Shown: piece after piece, positions 10,041 through 20,249 of the stretch
Layout of the letters: the number at the start of each line of letters is the position of its first letter
Numbering within the stretch: position 1 is the first letter of the stretch
Source: Nematostella vectensis
Lineage: Eukaryota > Cnidaria > Anthozoa > Actiniaria > Edwardsiidae
Length of the DNA stretch: 64,000 nucleotides
NCBI RefSeq assembly: GCF_932526225.1
Contig: NC_064035.1
Span: 6,819,501-6,883,500, forward strand
Direction: 5' to 3'
Position numbers and translations under genes: made by a program
The notes under the pieces: generated by a model
The model's input: the letters and a program-made list of their open reading frames with translations, nothing else
Told to the model about the DNA's origin: nothing
Database searches by the model: none

Positions 10041-10382
10041 GGGCCTACCGACCTCAGAAAGACCGCCTCGGCACTACCCGCGCAGACAGCAACCGCCTGT
10101 TGGAGACTGATACACCTGTTGCAATACATTGCCGATACATAATGGCGGCGAAGCGCATGTCCGACGAAGAACTCGATGCGTGACCGATCTGCATGCCAAA
10201 CTTCCCAAGGGCTCAGCCTCCATAGATCGAGTGCGCAAGTGGGTAAGCTCGCAGCCCGTCGGGGGCTACACACAGACACCCCCTACTCCGACTACATACG
10301 CCCATTTCTCGGAGCAGACACCGAACCTCGACTACCGTGCCTTTGTACTCGTCGACCTTCTCACCCCTTTGCCTGGCACGGG

Positions 10383-11248
10383 CACTGGCCGCCCTTGCTT
10401 GCTGGCAATCGGGGGTAGTTTTTCCTGTGGTGCTCTATCAATCGCTGCTGAACAACAAGAGCCCCTATCTTATTGGTCGAGCACACCCACATATCGTTTG
10501 GGTGGGCCTGCTCGATCGCCGCGTCGAACGCTACCCCATCCCACTCCTCTCGAAATACCTCACGCTGTTGGGAATCTGACCGACATCAAATCCGGTCCTT
10601 TATGTCGTGGAGCTTTGAGGAGGGCAGGCAGTCGCATGTAGTGTACGGCTTTCCGCAGTCTTCACACAGGCAGCGGTAGTCGGACTCGAACCAGCGGATG
10701 TTCCCTTCTGCCCACTCCTCGAGCATATCGTGAGGCCCCTCTATATCTCCCCAGGGGGGAACCTGCCCATAGTCGCCACAACACACTACCTGACACGGCC
10801 GCGTGGCGAGATACTCTAGGATGGCGCGTAGCACTTTAGTCTGTACCTTACAGCACTCGTCAATGATGATTACTTCTGCAAGATGGTCGAGTTTGTGCCC
10901 CAGCTCGGACGGTCTCCACTCCTCTATCGGCTTTTCCGCTGGTATGCAGAGGTAATGGTGGTAGGTTTGAGCCTTCACCGCGAGGCGCGGGTTATTGCGA
11001 TGGTCGTGGGCGACGTCGTTCTCGGGAGTGAGCACCACAACTTTGCGGCCGCGGAACATGCTCACCGCCCACTCGGTCTTCCCCGATCCTCCTTGACCGG
11101 CTAGATACATCTTTGCAGAGGTTGCGGCCACTAGATCCCACGGCAGACTCGGCACACCCGGAGGACGTCTTCGCGAGGAATCCGCCTCAACATGCGTCGC
11201 AACGCTATGTTTGTGTACGCCAAGAGGGAGGCCCTGATATGGTACCAT
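10383..11248 (-). pseudogene. Superfamily 1 helicase (Pif1/RecD-like), interrupted
   Basis: Reading leftward: Walker A GQGGSGKT (motif I), a strand VVVLTPEN (Ia-like), motif II VIIIDECCK with the DE pair, and motif III CCGDYGQVPPW (GDxxQxPP), then YRC. These are hallmarks of SF1 DNA helicases. The frame meets a TGA at 10586-10588, but the same frame stays coding-like for about 67 more codons (FREEWDGVAFDAAIEQAH, VCSTNKI) until about 10383. Farther left, the motif V-VI region is not readable in one frame, although scattered fragments occur at 10050-10300. The open frame begins inside the polymerase gene's 3' part with no intergenic space, suggesting a polymerase-helicase fusion or deletion junction. 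Expected role: unwinding during protein-primed element replication. Confidence 0.75.
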
Positions 11249-12668
11249 TGTGAGCGTCGGACACCGTCTTTGTATTGGATCAGATGAGCCCCGTCGGCAT
11301 GCTCGAAGTTAAGTAAGTGGTCGGTGCCCGCAAGGAGGTTTGTCAGATACGCGGCTTCTTCACGGTCACGAACTACGATCGCCACGGCGAGCGCACTTGC
11401 CTACGAAACGGACAGCGAGATCTCGACCCTCAGGATACTGCGGGTCTTCGCTACTCGCGCTAGAGTGGGGGAACCTGATGGAGTACTTTTTTCCGACGCT
11501 ATACAATACCTACCTCGCCGTAGCCATGACGAGGTCACCCGAGTCTAACAAGTCCTTGAGCTCTGGCGTGGTGATCCAGCCCTCGTTTTGCCCTCGTGCT
11601 GCCCTATCCTCCCGGAAGTGTAGGTGTGGCAGGCCTCAGAGAACCCCCACTCGGTCAGCTGAATGACCCCGGTTAGTTGAAGAACCTCGCTCAATGACCG
11701 TCCCACAACATCCGCAATACGATACACATTCGTAGGGAAGCCGTATTTCCGTACCACATCAATGGCGTCCTAGGCGCCGCCGAAGACACTGTCCTCGCAT
11801 CCTAGGTACGCCGCACGCACGTCGATGTGCGCATGAGGCTGCGCCTCTAGGTTTTCCTTGTTATTCCACACTTTGGACTCAACCTGCGCCGCTTGCCAGA
11901 CGTCCCTGTATTTAAGAGGCGTTGGCCTGATGTTCTCTCTTTGGATCCACTTCTTGAACCGATTGTCGCCCCTCCCATGCTGTGCGTAGCCTCCAGGTAC
12001 TCTTCCCAAGCGGGATGATCTCCCGGAAGCTCCTGGGGGACTTGACCGGTCTCATCTGTAAAGGCTCTGTCAATCGCGACGCTATCCCTCTCCGATCGGT
12101 ATAGCTTCCCCTCGTGCGTGACCATAACGCGCCCGCGTAGCCAGATCCTCGTGCTTCTTGGAATCGCCCTGTTTGTAAAGCGAATGAGCACCTCTCGCAC
12201 TTTTGCCTCGCGCGTTTTCGCGGGGGCACTGGTTAAAACCTTCTCCTGACGTAGCGAACGAAGCTCGTCCTCAGCCTCGAGGTCTAGGCCGTGGACGCTC
12301 GTGATCGCAGGTGGTTCAGTCGGAAGCTCCGTCCAGGCGTGGTTATTGTGACATGGGATGTGGATTTGTGTGTACCCTCTTTTGTATCTCCCTGAGTCCC
12401 AGAGAGTGTTACCAAGGGCATCGACAGCCACTAGATTGATCTCCAGCTTTCTCTCCAAGCGAAAGAGATCCTCCTTTGTACATCCCGTAGTCGCTAATTT
12501 CTCGTCGAAGGTTTCGAGAACCTCGGCTCGTTTCTTTGTCATCCCTAAAGAACGCGCTGTGCACCGATTCGTCAGGTAGTCGGCCACGTAGGCGACAACA
12601 CAGTTGACTATCTCTTTGTCTTCCGCAGGCTCGGACATGGGCCCGGGCTCTCCGTTTTGCTCTGGCAA
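11131..12668 (-). pseudogene. Family B DNA polymerase (organellar/viral type), broken
   Basis: ATG near 12628 or 12668 begins a domain of unknown type (VVAYVADYLTNRC, then IHIPCHNNHAW). A linker follows, then polymerase-like sequence: a probable motif A HIDVRAAYLGCED (about 11800-11830) and a palm/fingers stretch near 11560 (ITTPELKDLL). Near 11195-11290 the sequence QYKDGVRRSQWYHIRASL and NIALRRMLRRI matches the helix before the C motif; the DTDS-type C motif itself is absent. Breaks seen: frameshift near 12010, TAG at 11770, a frame change near 11600, a TAG near 11543, another frame change near 11390, and loss of the C-motif end near 11150 where helicase sequence begins. No 3'-5' exonuclease domain was recognised. 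Family assignment rests on motif layout and context, hence moderate confidence. Confidence 0.55.
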
Positions 12669-12677
12669 AGGACGAAG

Positions 12678-13322
12678 TTAGTAACGCATGTACACCAAGT
12701 ATTCCCTGCCTTTCTCCCACATGCCAGCGTCTATGCCCTCTATGCCCCTTCTCACCGAGGACCCGTCCATTCTGTGTTCTGAGCGTCCCTCCTCTTCTGA
12801 TATTAGAGCTAGGGGGTCTGCGGGTGCCTTACCGACTACTGTGAAGAGTCTGTAGCGCCGATCCGGGTCAAGCATCTCCATCACTTCTGGCAGCAGAGCG
12901 TTCCCACGCAGTGCTTCTTGCTCGTGCGAGATCCACCAAACCGAGCCGTCGTCGCCGATATCGGGGCCGCGCACGACGCCTGCCTCGCCGAGGTCACGGA
13001 TCTCTTCATAGGTGTGTGAGGCGTAATGCTTCTTCCTAACTTTGCAGCACTTCCGTCTGGATACAAACGATGAACGCCGCCGACAAAAAGCGAGTAATAC
13101 TCGTTGCCGTTCAGCTTTTCTGGGCTCTTTTGCTTCAGCAAAGGGTCGAACTCGCGCCAGACTTCCTCCTTGGGTGTGCGGCATGAGCAGCGTGTGCTTG
13201 ACATCCTCGGGGATATCCGCGTCGAGAATGTTCTGCGCCACCTCTGCTAACACATCAGGTGCCTCACCATCAGGCATATCATTGAGAATCTCTTCTATGT
13301 AAGCGTCCATCCTAGTGGGCAT
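12678..13322 (-). pseudogene. Upstream replication-arm protein of unknown function (two frameshifts)
   Basis: ATG 13322 begins MPTRMDAYIEEILNDMPDGE, an acidic helical region. Near 13165 the better coding sequence moves to another frame (EEVWREFDPLLKQ, NGNEYYSLFVGGVHRLYPDG) and returns near 13030 (HTYEEIRDLGEAGVVRG). It ends MRY at 12678, only 10 bp before the polymerase frame, so the two may be one transcript or one gene. The YSLFVGGVHRLYPDG segment looks like a small globular domain, but I recognise no family. Confidence 0.45.
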
Positions 13323-13386
13323 ACTCTCTGGGTGGCGTGTCTCTAAAACGAAAGTCTCGACGTACCTGGAGACGGGGATGGGGATG

Positions 13387-13671
13387 CTACTGCCTAAAGC
13401 GACCTCTCAGCTCTGCTAGGACGTAGGGGAATACCCTTCGAGCCCGCTGTTCTTTGTAAACAAGCTTGTGTTTTACAGGGTTATTACCGCAGGCCTCGCA
13501 AAGCCGAGCCTCGGACTGGGTCCCCACCCCACACTTTCTACAGGGATGAGGTTCGATTGCGCCCTTCCTCAACCTAGCGCGATGTAACTTGCAATGCTCA
13601 TAGATGCAACTTTTCCCGCAATGGGCTAAGCTCCCAACCGTGAGCCACTGACACAGGTTTTGACCTCTCAT
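13387..13671 (-). CDS. Cys-rich putative zinc-binding protein, virus-like element
   Basis: A 94-residue intact frame. Cysteine/histidine pairs: LAHCGKSCIYEHCKLH, then CRKCGVGTQSEARLCEACG, a spacing suggesting two small zinc-binding knuckles, followed by a basic tail (VYKEQRARRVFPYVLAELR). It is the outermost recognised gene of the right arm. The type recurs in cnidarian virus-like elements in my recollection; no precise family name is claimed. A nucleic-acid-binding regulatory role is plausible from composition only. Upstream codons in another frame (to 13885) include DSHTLYAHLDLFLDWYMR and may be a lost amino-terminal extension. Confidence 0.5.
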   Translation of the reverse strand: MRGQNLCQWLTVGSLAHCGKSCIYEHCKLHRARLRKGAIEPHPCRKCGVGTQSEARLCEACGNNPVKHKLVYKEQRARRVFPYVLAELRGRFRQ

Positions 13672-13821
13672 AGCCTGCTCGCATATACCAATCCAAAAAT
13701 AGGTCTAAATGGGCGTATAGTGTGTGAGAATCGACTGCGTTGCGCGTGCGACACGCCCTGCTAAGCACAGCTGGGTTCCCACACGTTACCACCCAAGGGG
13801 GGCCAGCCACCCTGTTATCGT

Positions 13822-13871
13822 TAGCGCTAGGCGCTAGGCTCCCCCCTCGCCTCCCCCAGCGCCTAGCGCTA
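13822..13871. repeat. Perfect 14-bp inverted repeat (hairpin) near right end of element
   Basis: tagcgctaggcgct at 13822-13835 is exactly reverse-complemented at 13858-13871, with a 22-nt C-rich loop. It is GC-rich and lies just outside the rightmost gene. Confidence 0.85.
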
Positions 13872-13954
13872 CCGAAAATGGGCACGCGCCGCCATCCCCT
13901 TAAAGAAAATGCTTTAAGCGACCCCTATAACACACCCCTCTCCCGCGAGGCCCC

Positions 13955-13995
13955 CAGACGGTATACCCCAGGCCTTGGGTATGCCCTAGGGCATA
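13955..13995. repeat. Paired palindromes near right end of element
   Basis: A near-palindrome around ataccccaggccttgggtat (13963-13982) abuts a perfect 16-bp palindrome, tatgccctagggcata (13980-13995). Together with the 13822 hairpin they form a palindrome-dense, gene-free terminal region, as expected near a replication origin or terminal repeat remnant (inference). Confidence 0.7.
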
Positions 13996-15947
13996 CGAAA
14001 AACTACGGAAAACGGGCTGGGGGGCGCGGGTTATTCTCGTTTGTACGAACCCCCCAGTCCGGACGCGCCCGGCCTACATACACAGTTGCCTTGTTGATCT
14101 TGTGAGCTTATCAAATAATGGCATTTGTGTTCAAGCAGCGGTTTGTCTATTTAGACAAAAAAGCCTGTAGTAAATTGGTGATGTTAATATGCTGTTGTAA
14201 GTTAGTGATGTGTGGATCTGTAGTTATATCGTAAATCTCCTGAGCCATGAACTATCTTTGCGTTTCAAATAATTTAGCGAACCGGGGTTCGTCGTTACTA
14301 AAATTATTACCCTTGCATATAACACCAATGTAATTTTGTTTTACACAAATGCTGTTTATAATTTGATTTGGGCATTTGATTGTTCCACCACGCGAGTCAT
14401 TGGAAAATTGACAGCCGACGTATTTTGACAGTGGCCTGAAAAGGGGCGGCAGGCGTCGCGTCTAGTATTTGTGTCAGGCGTACTTTTATTTTTCCTCTCC
14501 GACTTTTGAAAAATAAAATATTTGTCGTCGCGCTGTCGACACTGGTTGTATGCCGACGTTTTGATGATCGCAAGTGGACGGATACAGATTGAGCTCTTTA
14601 CTCTGACAAATCTGCCACGAAAGTGTACACTGTAATGGGTGACGATCTCCTAATAGAAAATAGCTTGAGCACGATACAGAACATTGAATCTTCATGATTA
14701 TCGCTTTCTTACGACGTCCCAGAAACCCCGGGTGACTAATCCCTGATAAAAAATACAATCTTCTTAAAGCGAGTTCTAATTGTGCAATTTCATTACATCA
14801 GTAAATGGGAGCGCTCGGCTACCTATGATATTCATAACGTTAATGAGTCGGTAGGAAAAAAAATAAACACCTCAAATTCTGATAAAATTGCAATCATTAC
14901 TTGTGGAAAAGTACATTTAGTCGTGTTAATTTCATTGTTCATTAGTTTGAAGCTAAAGCTATAAACATTGACACAAATCAGGACCCCGTCTTGGGTGAAG
15001 TTTCCATGTGTCAAGGCAACTGTAGTTCGGCTAAGTGCTGACCAAATACGACTGGCATTACATCTGTCAACTGCAGCGAACAAGAGTACATGGAATACAC
15101 AGCAATAAGCGCCAGATAATTTTCCTTTATAACACCTGATATTGATAAAACACTTTCATTCAACGTGTCATCATCGGTCAAGACTGTAACCAATATCCAA
15201 TCGCAAGTACAGTCGTTATCTGGTCATTATTCGCTTTTCTTTTGATAATTAAACCCTTTATTTCACTAAGATTATCAGTAAATTGGCACTTTTAGAAGCA
15301 GAACTCATATATTGCTTTTTTCACATCTTTAATAATGGGAAAAATGAACAAAAGTAATAGATGTTTTAAAAAAGCTCTCACTCCTCAACCTCTCATATAC
15401 AAGTTACTAGTAACCAACAGGACTACTCCATGTAGTTTATAATTGTTATAACTTATATTGTTCAATTTCTATTTAATGTATTTCCGATGTAAGATTGACT
15501 ACTGTCGCTTTGAAGGGACGTGTTCACGAGGTTCTCCTCAACAGCAAGTTCTCACAGAAGATGGCAGGAAAAATCCCATATGATCTTTTATGGTTTCTTT
15601 GTCCAACCCCATGCGCAAACGAGATGTTCAACTAATGGGCAACATATTGTATTTTTTTATCCATGCATAAGTAACAGAAACTAAACTCCGAATGTTTTTG
15701 ATCGCGGGCGCTTCCAAACAAAACATACGCTAAGATTATATTCTTAAAACCTTTCAAAATAAACCGTCAAATTCGCGGGCAAGTCCTGGGAAATGGTTTG
15801 CATATTTATCGCAGAAAATTCGATCATACTCGAAAAGTACATGTAATTTGCTGCATTATACTTGCAAAAATACAAAAAAAAAACATTTATGGCAGAATAT
15901 CCGAAGAACATTTAAATAACTTCTCCAGGAATTTGCTATCGCCTCGC

Positions 15948-15990
15948 TGTGGCGTAGTGGCCTAGTAAGGCCCGGCGGTTCGATCGCAAA
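15948..15990 (+). other. tRNA-promoter-like scrap (possible SINE relic)
   Basis: TGGCGTAGTGG resembles a Pol III A box and GGTTCGATC a B box, but they are only about 25 bp apart, too close for a tRNA gene, and no cloverleaf closes. At most a decayed tRNA-derived SINE fragment. Confidence 0.2.
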
Positions 15991-16084
15991 TATCGCAGTT
16001 CCGTATCGCGAGAAAAAATTTAAACAAGCGACGAGGGCAAACACTAATTACATACATTATCCACAATGAATAAAATGTTTGTTT

Positions 16085-16310
16085 GTCAAACTTTCTATGG
16101 TTTTATTTATTTATCAGACTCAGTCTTTGTAATAATAGGGCAAAATGAAGAATCATTTTGACATCTCTACAGATTGGACAAGCCTTTTTACCCAAAATGT
16201 CCTCACACATTATTGATATTTATAAAGGAAGAAAAAAAAATTGTAGTTTTTGTAGTTTGATTATTAATCCCGCTCTGCTCTTCGCTGGATGTGGATAATT
16301 AACTTGAACT
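16085..16310 (+). repeat. Dispersed repeat, copy 1
   Basis: Begins ttatttatttatcagactcagtct and runs through 'ttacccaaaatgtcctcacacatta' to 'gctctgctcttcgctgg'. A diverged direct copy lies at 17148-17310. No terminal structure identified. Confidence 0.7.
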
Positions 16311-17147
16311 AATTGACCTAATACTGCATATTTTTTACTTGGTTAATAAGCACGAGAACTAAACCATTAGAATAATTGCTTGGAATCAAAAACGTCGAGT
16401 CAGTTTGCCGCGAATGTGTCGTAAGGAATGTGGCTCCCTGTTTGCTTGCTTGTCTCAACAGTGAACTTTTCTGTGTAGGGAGCCTCATCTGATGACGATT
16501 GTGATTTTTCAAACAACAAGGAATTAATCAGTCATCCGAAATCTTATTTGAGGGTTGATGCTATCTCAAAAAGTTTGAAACGGGATTTTTTTTATCTTGT
16601 TCATTAAAGCGTTTAGAGAAATCCTCATGTTTTTCATTCAATATCCGACCTGACTCCGTCTCTAAGTTCTTGTGCGAACTGCTCGCTCTTCATATGCACA
16701 ACTCGCCGGACAGTTTTGAGTCAGATGACATGTGGCATCACTTTAGCGTTCATTTGAGATAGTTTTATGAGGCAAGGTTTCATGAACACAAGAGTTATAA
16801 ATTCATGCTTTCTGAATAGGAAAAAGGTATACCGTTAACCACTAACTGCAACGACAATGTGCACCATACTGAAAATACTTAAATACTTAATTAAATTGAC
16901 CTATTCTAGCTTGGCGCTGATGTCTAGGTGGTGGCGTCTGAAGACGTCGCAGGTGTCCAGGGATCCGCAAGGATCGAAATGCTGGCAAGGCGCTTATCGA
17001 ATACTATAACTATAACTAATAACTAAAACAAATACTTACTATAACCATAACCATAATGGGGGACAACAAATGTTAAATCTCTCTAAAGTTGAGTTTATAA
17101 TATTAATGTATAGTTGAATCAACAACAGACGTTCAGCTACGAGAAGC

Positions 17148-17310
17148 AACTTTATTTATTTATCAGACTCAGTCTTTCCTTTTTACCCAAAATATCCTAA
17201 CACATTATTTAATATTTGTTAAGGAATGAAATATAGTAGTTTTGTATAGTTAGATTCTGAACCCTGCTCCGCTTTTCGCTGGGAATACTGCACATTATTG
17301 ACTTCGTTAA
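17148..17310 (+). repeat. Dispersed repeat, copy 2
   Basis: Shares ttatttatttatcagactca, 'tttttacccaaaatatcctaacacatta' and 'gctccgcttttcgctgg' with 16085-16310, with an internal deletion of about 60 bp. Confidence 0.7.
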
Positions 17311-17556
17311 AGAAACAATTATAAATTGAATTTCAAACATGCAATTTAAAGAAGAAACTTTAATGAAGGAAATAGAAGTCGAAAGTTAAACTTTAAAGTT
17401 GAAAACGAAAGTCGATTTTTGGTGGGGTTCTAATGCCATACATAACACTAACAACAACAAATCAAATCACCTACTGAAAGTCACAAGCAACAACAAAAAC
17501 AACCGAAGATCGCCGAAGATTAACGCCATATACAAATGTTTTCCATCTTCTTATAG

Positions 17557-18878
17557 AATCCTTTTGATGACTTGACGTGCCTGAATGGCGCCAAATGTAA
17601 CGCTAGCTATGAGAGCAACATGGGGGTGTGCGAGTGCAAGCCTGGATACCTCGGGAAAAGATGTGAAAAAGGTATAAGTTAAATGCTTTTTTATAGATTC
17701 ACGTTTCGCCTTAACCAAAATTTTTACGGACATTGAAACTTGTTTTTTTTTAGCGATCTCAGACAGATTACTTGTTTTACCCACATGACGCCAACGTTTT
17801 GTCCATTTTTGTCACTGGCTGATTGATGATGGTGATCGCTTTGAACTGTAAATCTAATTTTTAGCTTCAGATTGTTTGCTCGCTCTTGGAGTGGAAAGTT
17901 CTTTCATCGCAAACTGGCAGATGACAGGCTCATCTTCAATGGCTGGATCTTCAATGCCTTACAGTGCACTCTTGAATAACCAATACACTTCCGGCCAGAC
18001 ATTTGGGATCTGGAGAGCCAAGAGAGAGCAAGCCGGCGAGTACTTACAGGTGGATTTACTCGTGGTGAAGAACATCAACAAAGTCGCCACACAAGGGAAC
18101 CCGTCGAATATCAATTCGAGGAGTTTGAACTAATGGGTGACTAGATACGAGCTCAGCCTTGGTGCCGTTGCCTTGACAACCTACCCTCGTGTGAGTATAC
18201 AGGCATAAGACATGTATCCGATGGCCAGTGGGAGATATGTATGTAATGTCGCCTTGACAACCTACCCTCGTGTGAGTATACAGACATAAGACATGTATCC
18301 GAGGACCAGTGGGAGTTATGTATGTAATGTCGCCTGGACAACCTACCCTCATGTGAGTATACAGGCATAAGACATGTATCCGATGGCCAGTGGGAGATAT
18401 GTATGTAATGTCGCCTGGACAACCTACCCTCGTGTGAGTATACAGACATAAGACATGTATCCGATGACAAGTGGGAGATATGTATGTAATGACCAGGAAG
18501 GGCAATGTATTTAATGGACCAGGAGGCGATATGTATCTGATGACCTGGAAAGAATAAGTAACTAATGACCAGGATGGAACATGTATCTAGTAACCAAGGG
18601 GCATGTCACTACGAAGTGAAATGACCAGAAAGGAACATATGTATCGAATGACCAGGAAGGAAGTGTATCCAACAACGACATTTCTTTTTAATTTGACTAA
18701 GAAACAATTTGTATCTTTGCAGTCTTACTATGATAAGTGGCTTCTTTTTCAGGAATTTTCTGGAAATACCGACCGTGACACGGTGGTGTCACACATCCTT
18801 CCGGTCACCATTCAGACCAGGTACATCCGGTTCGTGGTGAAGGCTTGGAATGAGTTGCCTCAAGTGACCATGATTTAA
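17557..18878 (+). pseudogene. EGF + F5/8 type C (discoidin) exons with in-frame TAA
   Basis: Three exons with consensus splice sites and matching phases: 17557-17671, 17865-18190, 18723-18878. Exon 1 is an EGF module (CLNGAKC, then GVCECKPGYLGKRCEK). Exons 2 and 3 make a discoidin/F5-8C domain of about 150 residues (CLLALGVES, GEYLQVDLLVVKNINKVATQ, FSGNTDRDTVV, IQTRYIRF). Such proteins are secreted or surface adhesion molecules. The frame is intact except for TAA at 18131-18133, where this family normally has Gln before WVTRY; CAA to TAA would be one transition. The last residues (ELPQVTMI) depart from the usual domain ending. No upstream exon or signal peptide was found. Probably a dying gene fragment or polymorphic null. 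Confidence 0.75.
18170..18493. repeat. Four-copy 81-bp tandem repeat duplicating a splice donor
   Basis: Units begin at 18170, 18251, 18332 and 18413 and each contains acctaccctcgtgtgagtat, the exon 2 donor of the discoidin gene (donor used at 18190/18191). The 81-bp period is a multiple of three and leaves an artefactual 149-codon frame open on the - strand. Confidence 0.9.
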
Positions 18879-19415
18879 AAGAACGAATCCCCGTGGCCCA
18901 TGATAACGTCCATGAAAGCTATTTTTAGATTGCGCGAGCTTGTCAATCATAGCATCCATATATGGTTCGTCGCGCCATATTTGGTTATGGGCACAATTTC
19001 ACAACAATTTCTTTCCCTCTGCACTTCTTTACTTCGTTCGCGACCTGTTTTTATCCTTTTAGCTTCTCTTCAAGGCTCATGATCACAATGATCACAAGGG
19101 TGGTGTCCTGGTATCTGTTAAGTTATCTAAATGTTATATAAATAATTGAACGGGAAGACGTCGGGGAGACGGTGAATTTGGAGTTCATTCACATGAGGAG
19201 CCCCAGCCGGCCTGAAATGGCTTTGCACACCTATTTTAGGCGTGCAAAAATACACCTTAGCAGGGGATTAGTGGTCAAAAGGTGTATAAAATCTGTAAGC
19301 ACGCGCGGGGTCGTATTACACAACTACTGTTTATATCTTTCAACGTCACGGAGCCTGGAGTACGATTTGTGTTCCTAACTCCAAACTCGCCACGTTTCGC
19401 TCATGGACAGAGACA

Positions 19416-19575
19416 CTCGGAATTCGGCTGTTCTGAGAGGGGACGAGTAAAGCCTTTTTTTTGTGAAATGTTTTCAATAAAATTGCCTTAAAACTTAGAA
19501 CATGCCTTAATTTTATTGACAACATTTCACAAAAAACGCTTTACTCGTCCCCTCTCAGAACAGCCGAATTCCGAG
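19416..19575. repeat. Foldback repeat with about 68-bp arms
   Basis: Left arm 19416-19484 (ctcggaattcggctgttctg...) and right arm 19508-19575 (...cagaacagccgaattccgag) are inverted copies with only a few differences around a loop of about 23 bp. The right arm and its outer flank recur in direct orientation at 19981-20092. Confidence 0.85.
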
Positions 19576-19980
19576 CTACGAACAAGAGCAACCATTGCCT
19601 GGGCTACCTGTGTTTCTTCCCAGCGCGGTCAAGCGTAACTAATCGTCCAACGGCGTCGGTCAAGGATACTTGTGGCTACTTTCTCGTTTTAAAATACGGC
19701 TAGCGACAAGGGAAAATAGTTTAGCTCGGATGTGTTGCCACATATCGAATGTAAGTGTACCCTGGCATAGGTCTGCGAGATAAAAATATTTTGTTTGTTG
19801 TTTTTTCCTCTCAAATTTCAACGGTATTTGAGTGCTACTGAAAATGGCGCCTCCAACCTTGTTGCTTTCCTTAGTAGGGGGAGAGAAGTCATAAATTCCG
19901 TTAAGAACCCCCCCCCCCCAAAAAAAAAAAAAAAATCGTGCATTACACGTGAATTTGACAACAACAAGGCATCTTCTTAG

Positions 19981-20092
19981 TTTTAAGGCAATTTTATTTA
20001 CAACATTTCACACAAATAACGCTTTACTCGTCCTCTCTCAGAACAGCCGAATTCCGTGCTACGAACAAGCAACCATTGCCTGGGCTACCTGT
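19981..20092. repeat. Third copy of the 19.4-kb foldback repeat
   Basis: Shares 'acgctttactcgtcc', 'cagaacagccgaattccg' and 'accattgcctgggctacctgtg' with 19506-19611. A more diverged copy ending gggctacctg is at about 25193-25293. Likely a non-autonomous transposon family. Confidence 0.75.
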
Positions 20093-20249
20093 GGTTACCA
20101 AACAACAACTATACGAGTACCGAACGAACAACTTCCGAGACCAAATAAAACCGCCAGCTGCGCAAAAAGCATACAAGCTGAATTTTTTTCTTACAAATTT
20201 ATATTTGTCCAGGTTACACATTCTTTCTAATCTTTCCTCTAAGGTCTCT

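Larger units (their letters stand above)
4427..14100. mobile_element. Decayed endogenous virus-like element (Polinton/PLV/adintovirus-like)
   Basis: A dense block of at least a dozen overlapping or abutting intronless reading frames, visibly GC-richer than the AT-rich flanks. It combines a packaging-type P-loop ATPase next to a 421-residue capsid-like protein, a gene with an amphipathic tail, small single-helix proteins, a family B polymerase and an SF1 helicase. Genes on the left arm are mostly +, those on the right arm all -, converging near 10.04 kb. Nearly every gene carries frameshifts or stops, several at homopolymers, so this is an old genomic copy (unless some are assembly errors). 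No integrase or transposase domain, no left terminal inverted repeat and no target duplication were found; the first gene lacks a start, suggesting left truncation near 4.43 kb. The right edge (about 14.1 kb) is set by the return to AT-rich sequence. Confidence 0.75.
14101..17556. other. Gene-poor AT-rich interval
   Basis: No supported coding region. Open frames here are short with no domain character. It contains a two-copy dispersed repeat (16085 and 17148) and a possible tRNA-derived SINE scrap near 15948. Confidence 0.6.

Noticed and set aside
9791-10279. 162-codon - strand frame
   Set aside because: Low coding character; overlaps the ends of both converging arms. Decayed helicase C-terminal sequence may lie here, but not cleanly in this frame.
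15948-15990. tRNA gene
   Set aside because: A- and B-box-like motifs are too close and no cloverleaf forms.
18056-18505. 149-codon - strand frame with 27-residue repeats
   Set aside because: Artefact of an 81-bp tandem repeat whose period is divisible by three.
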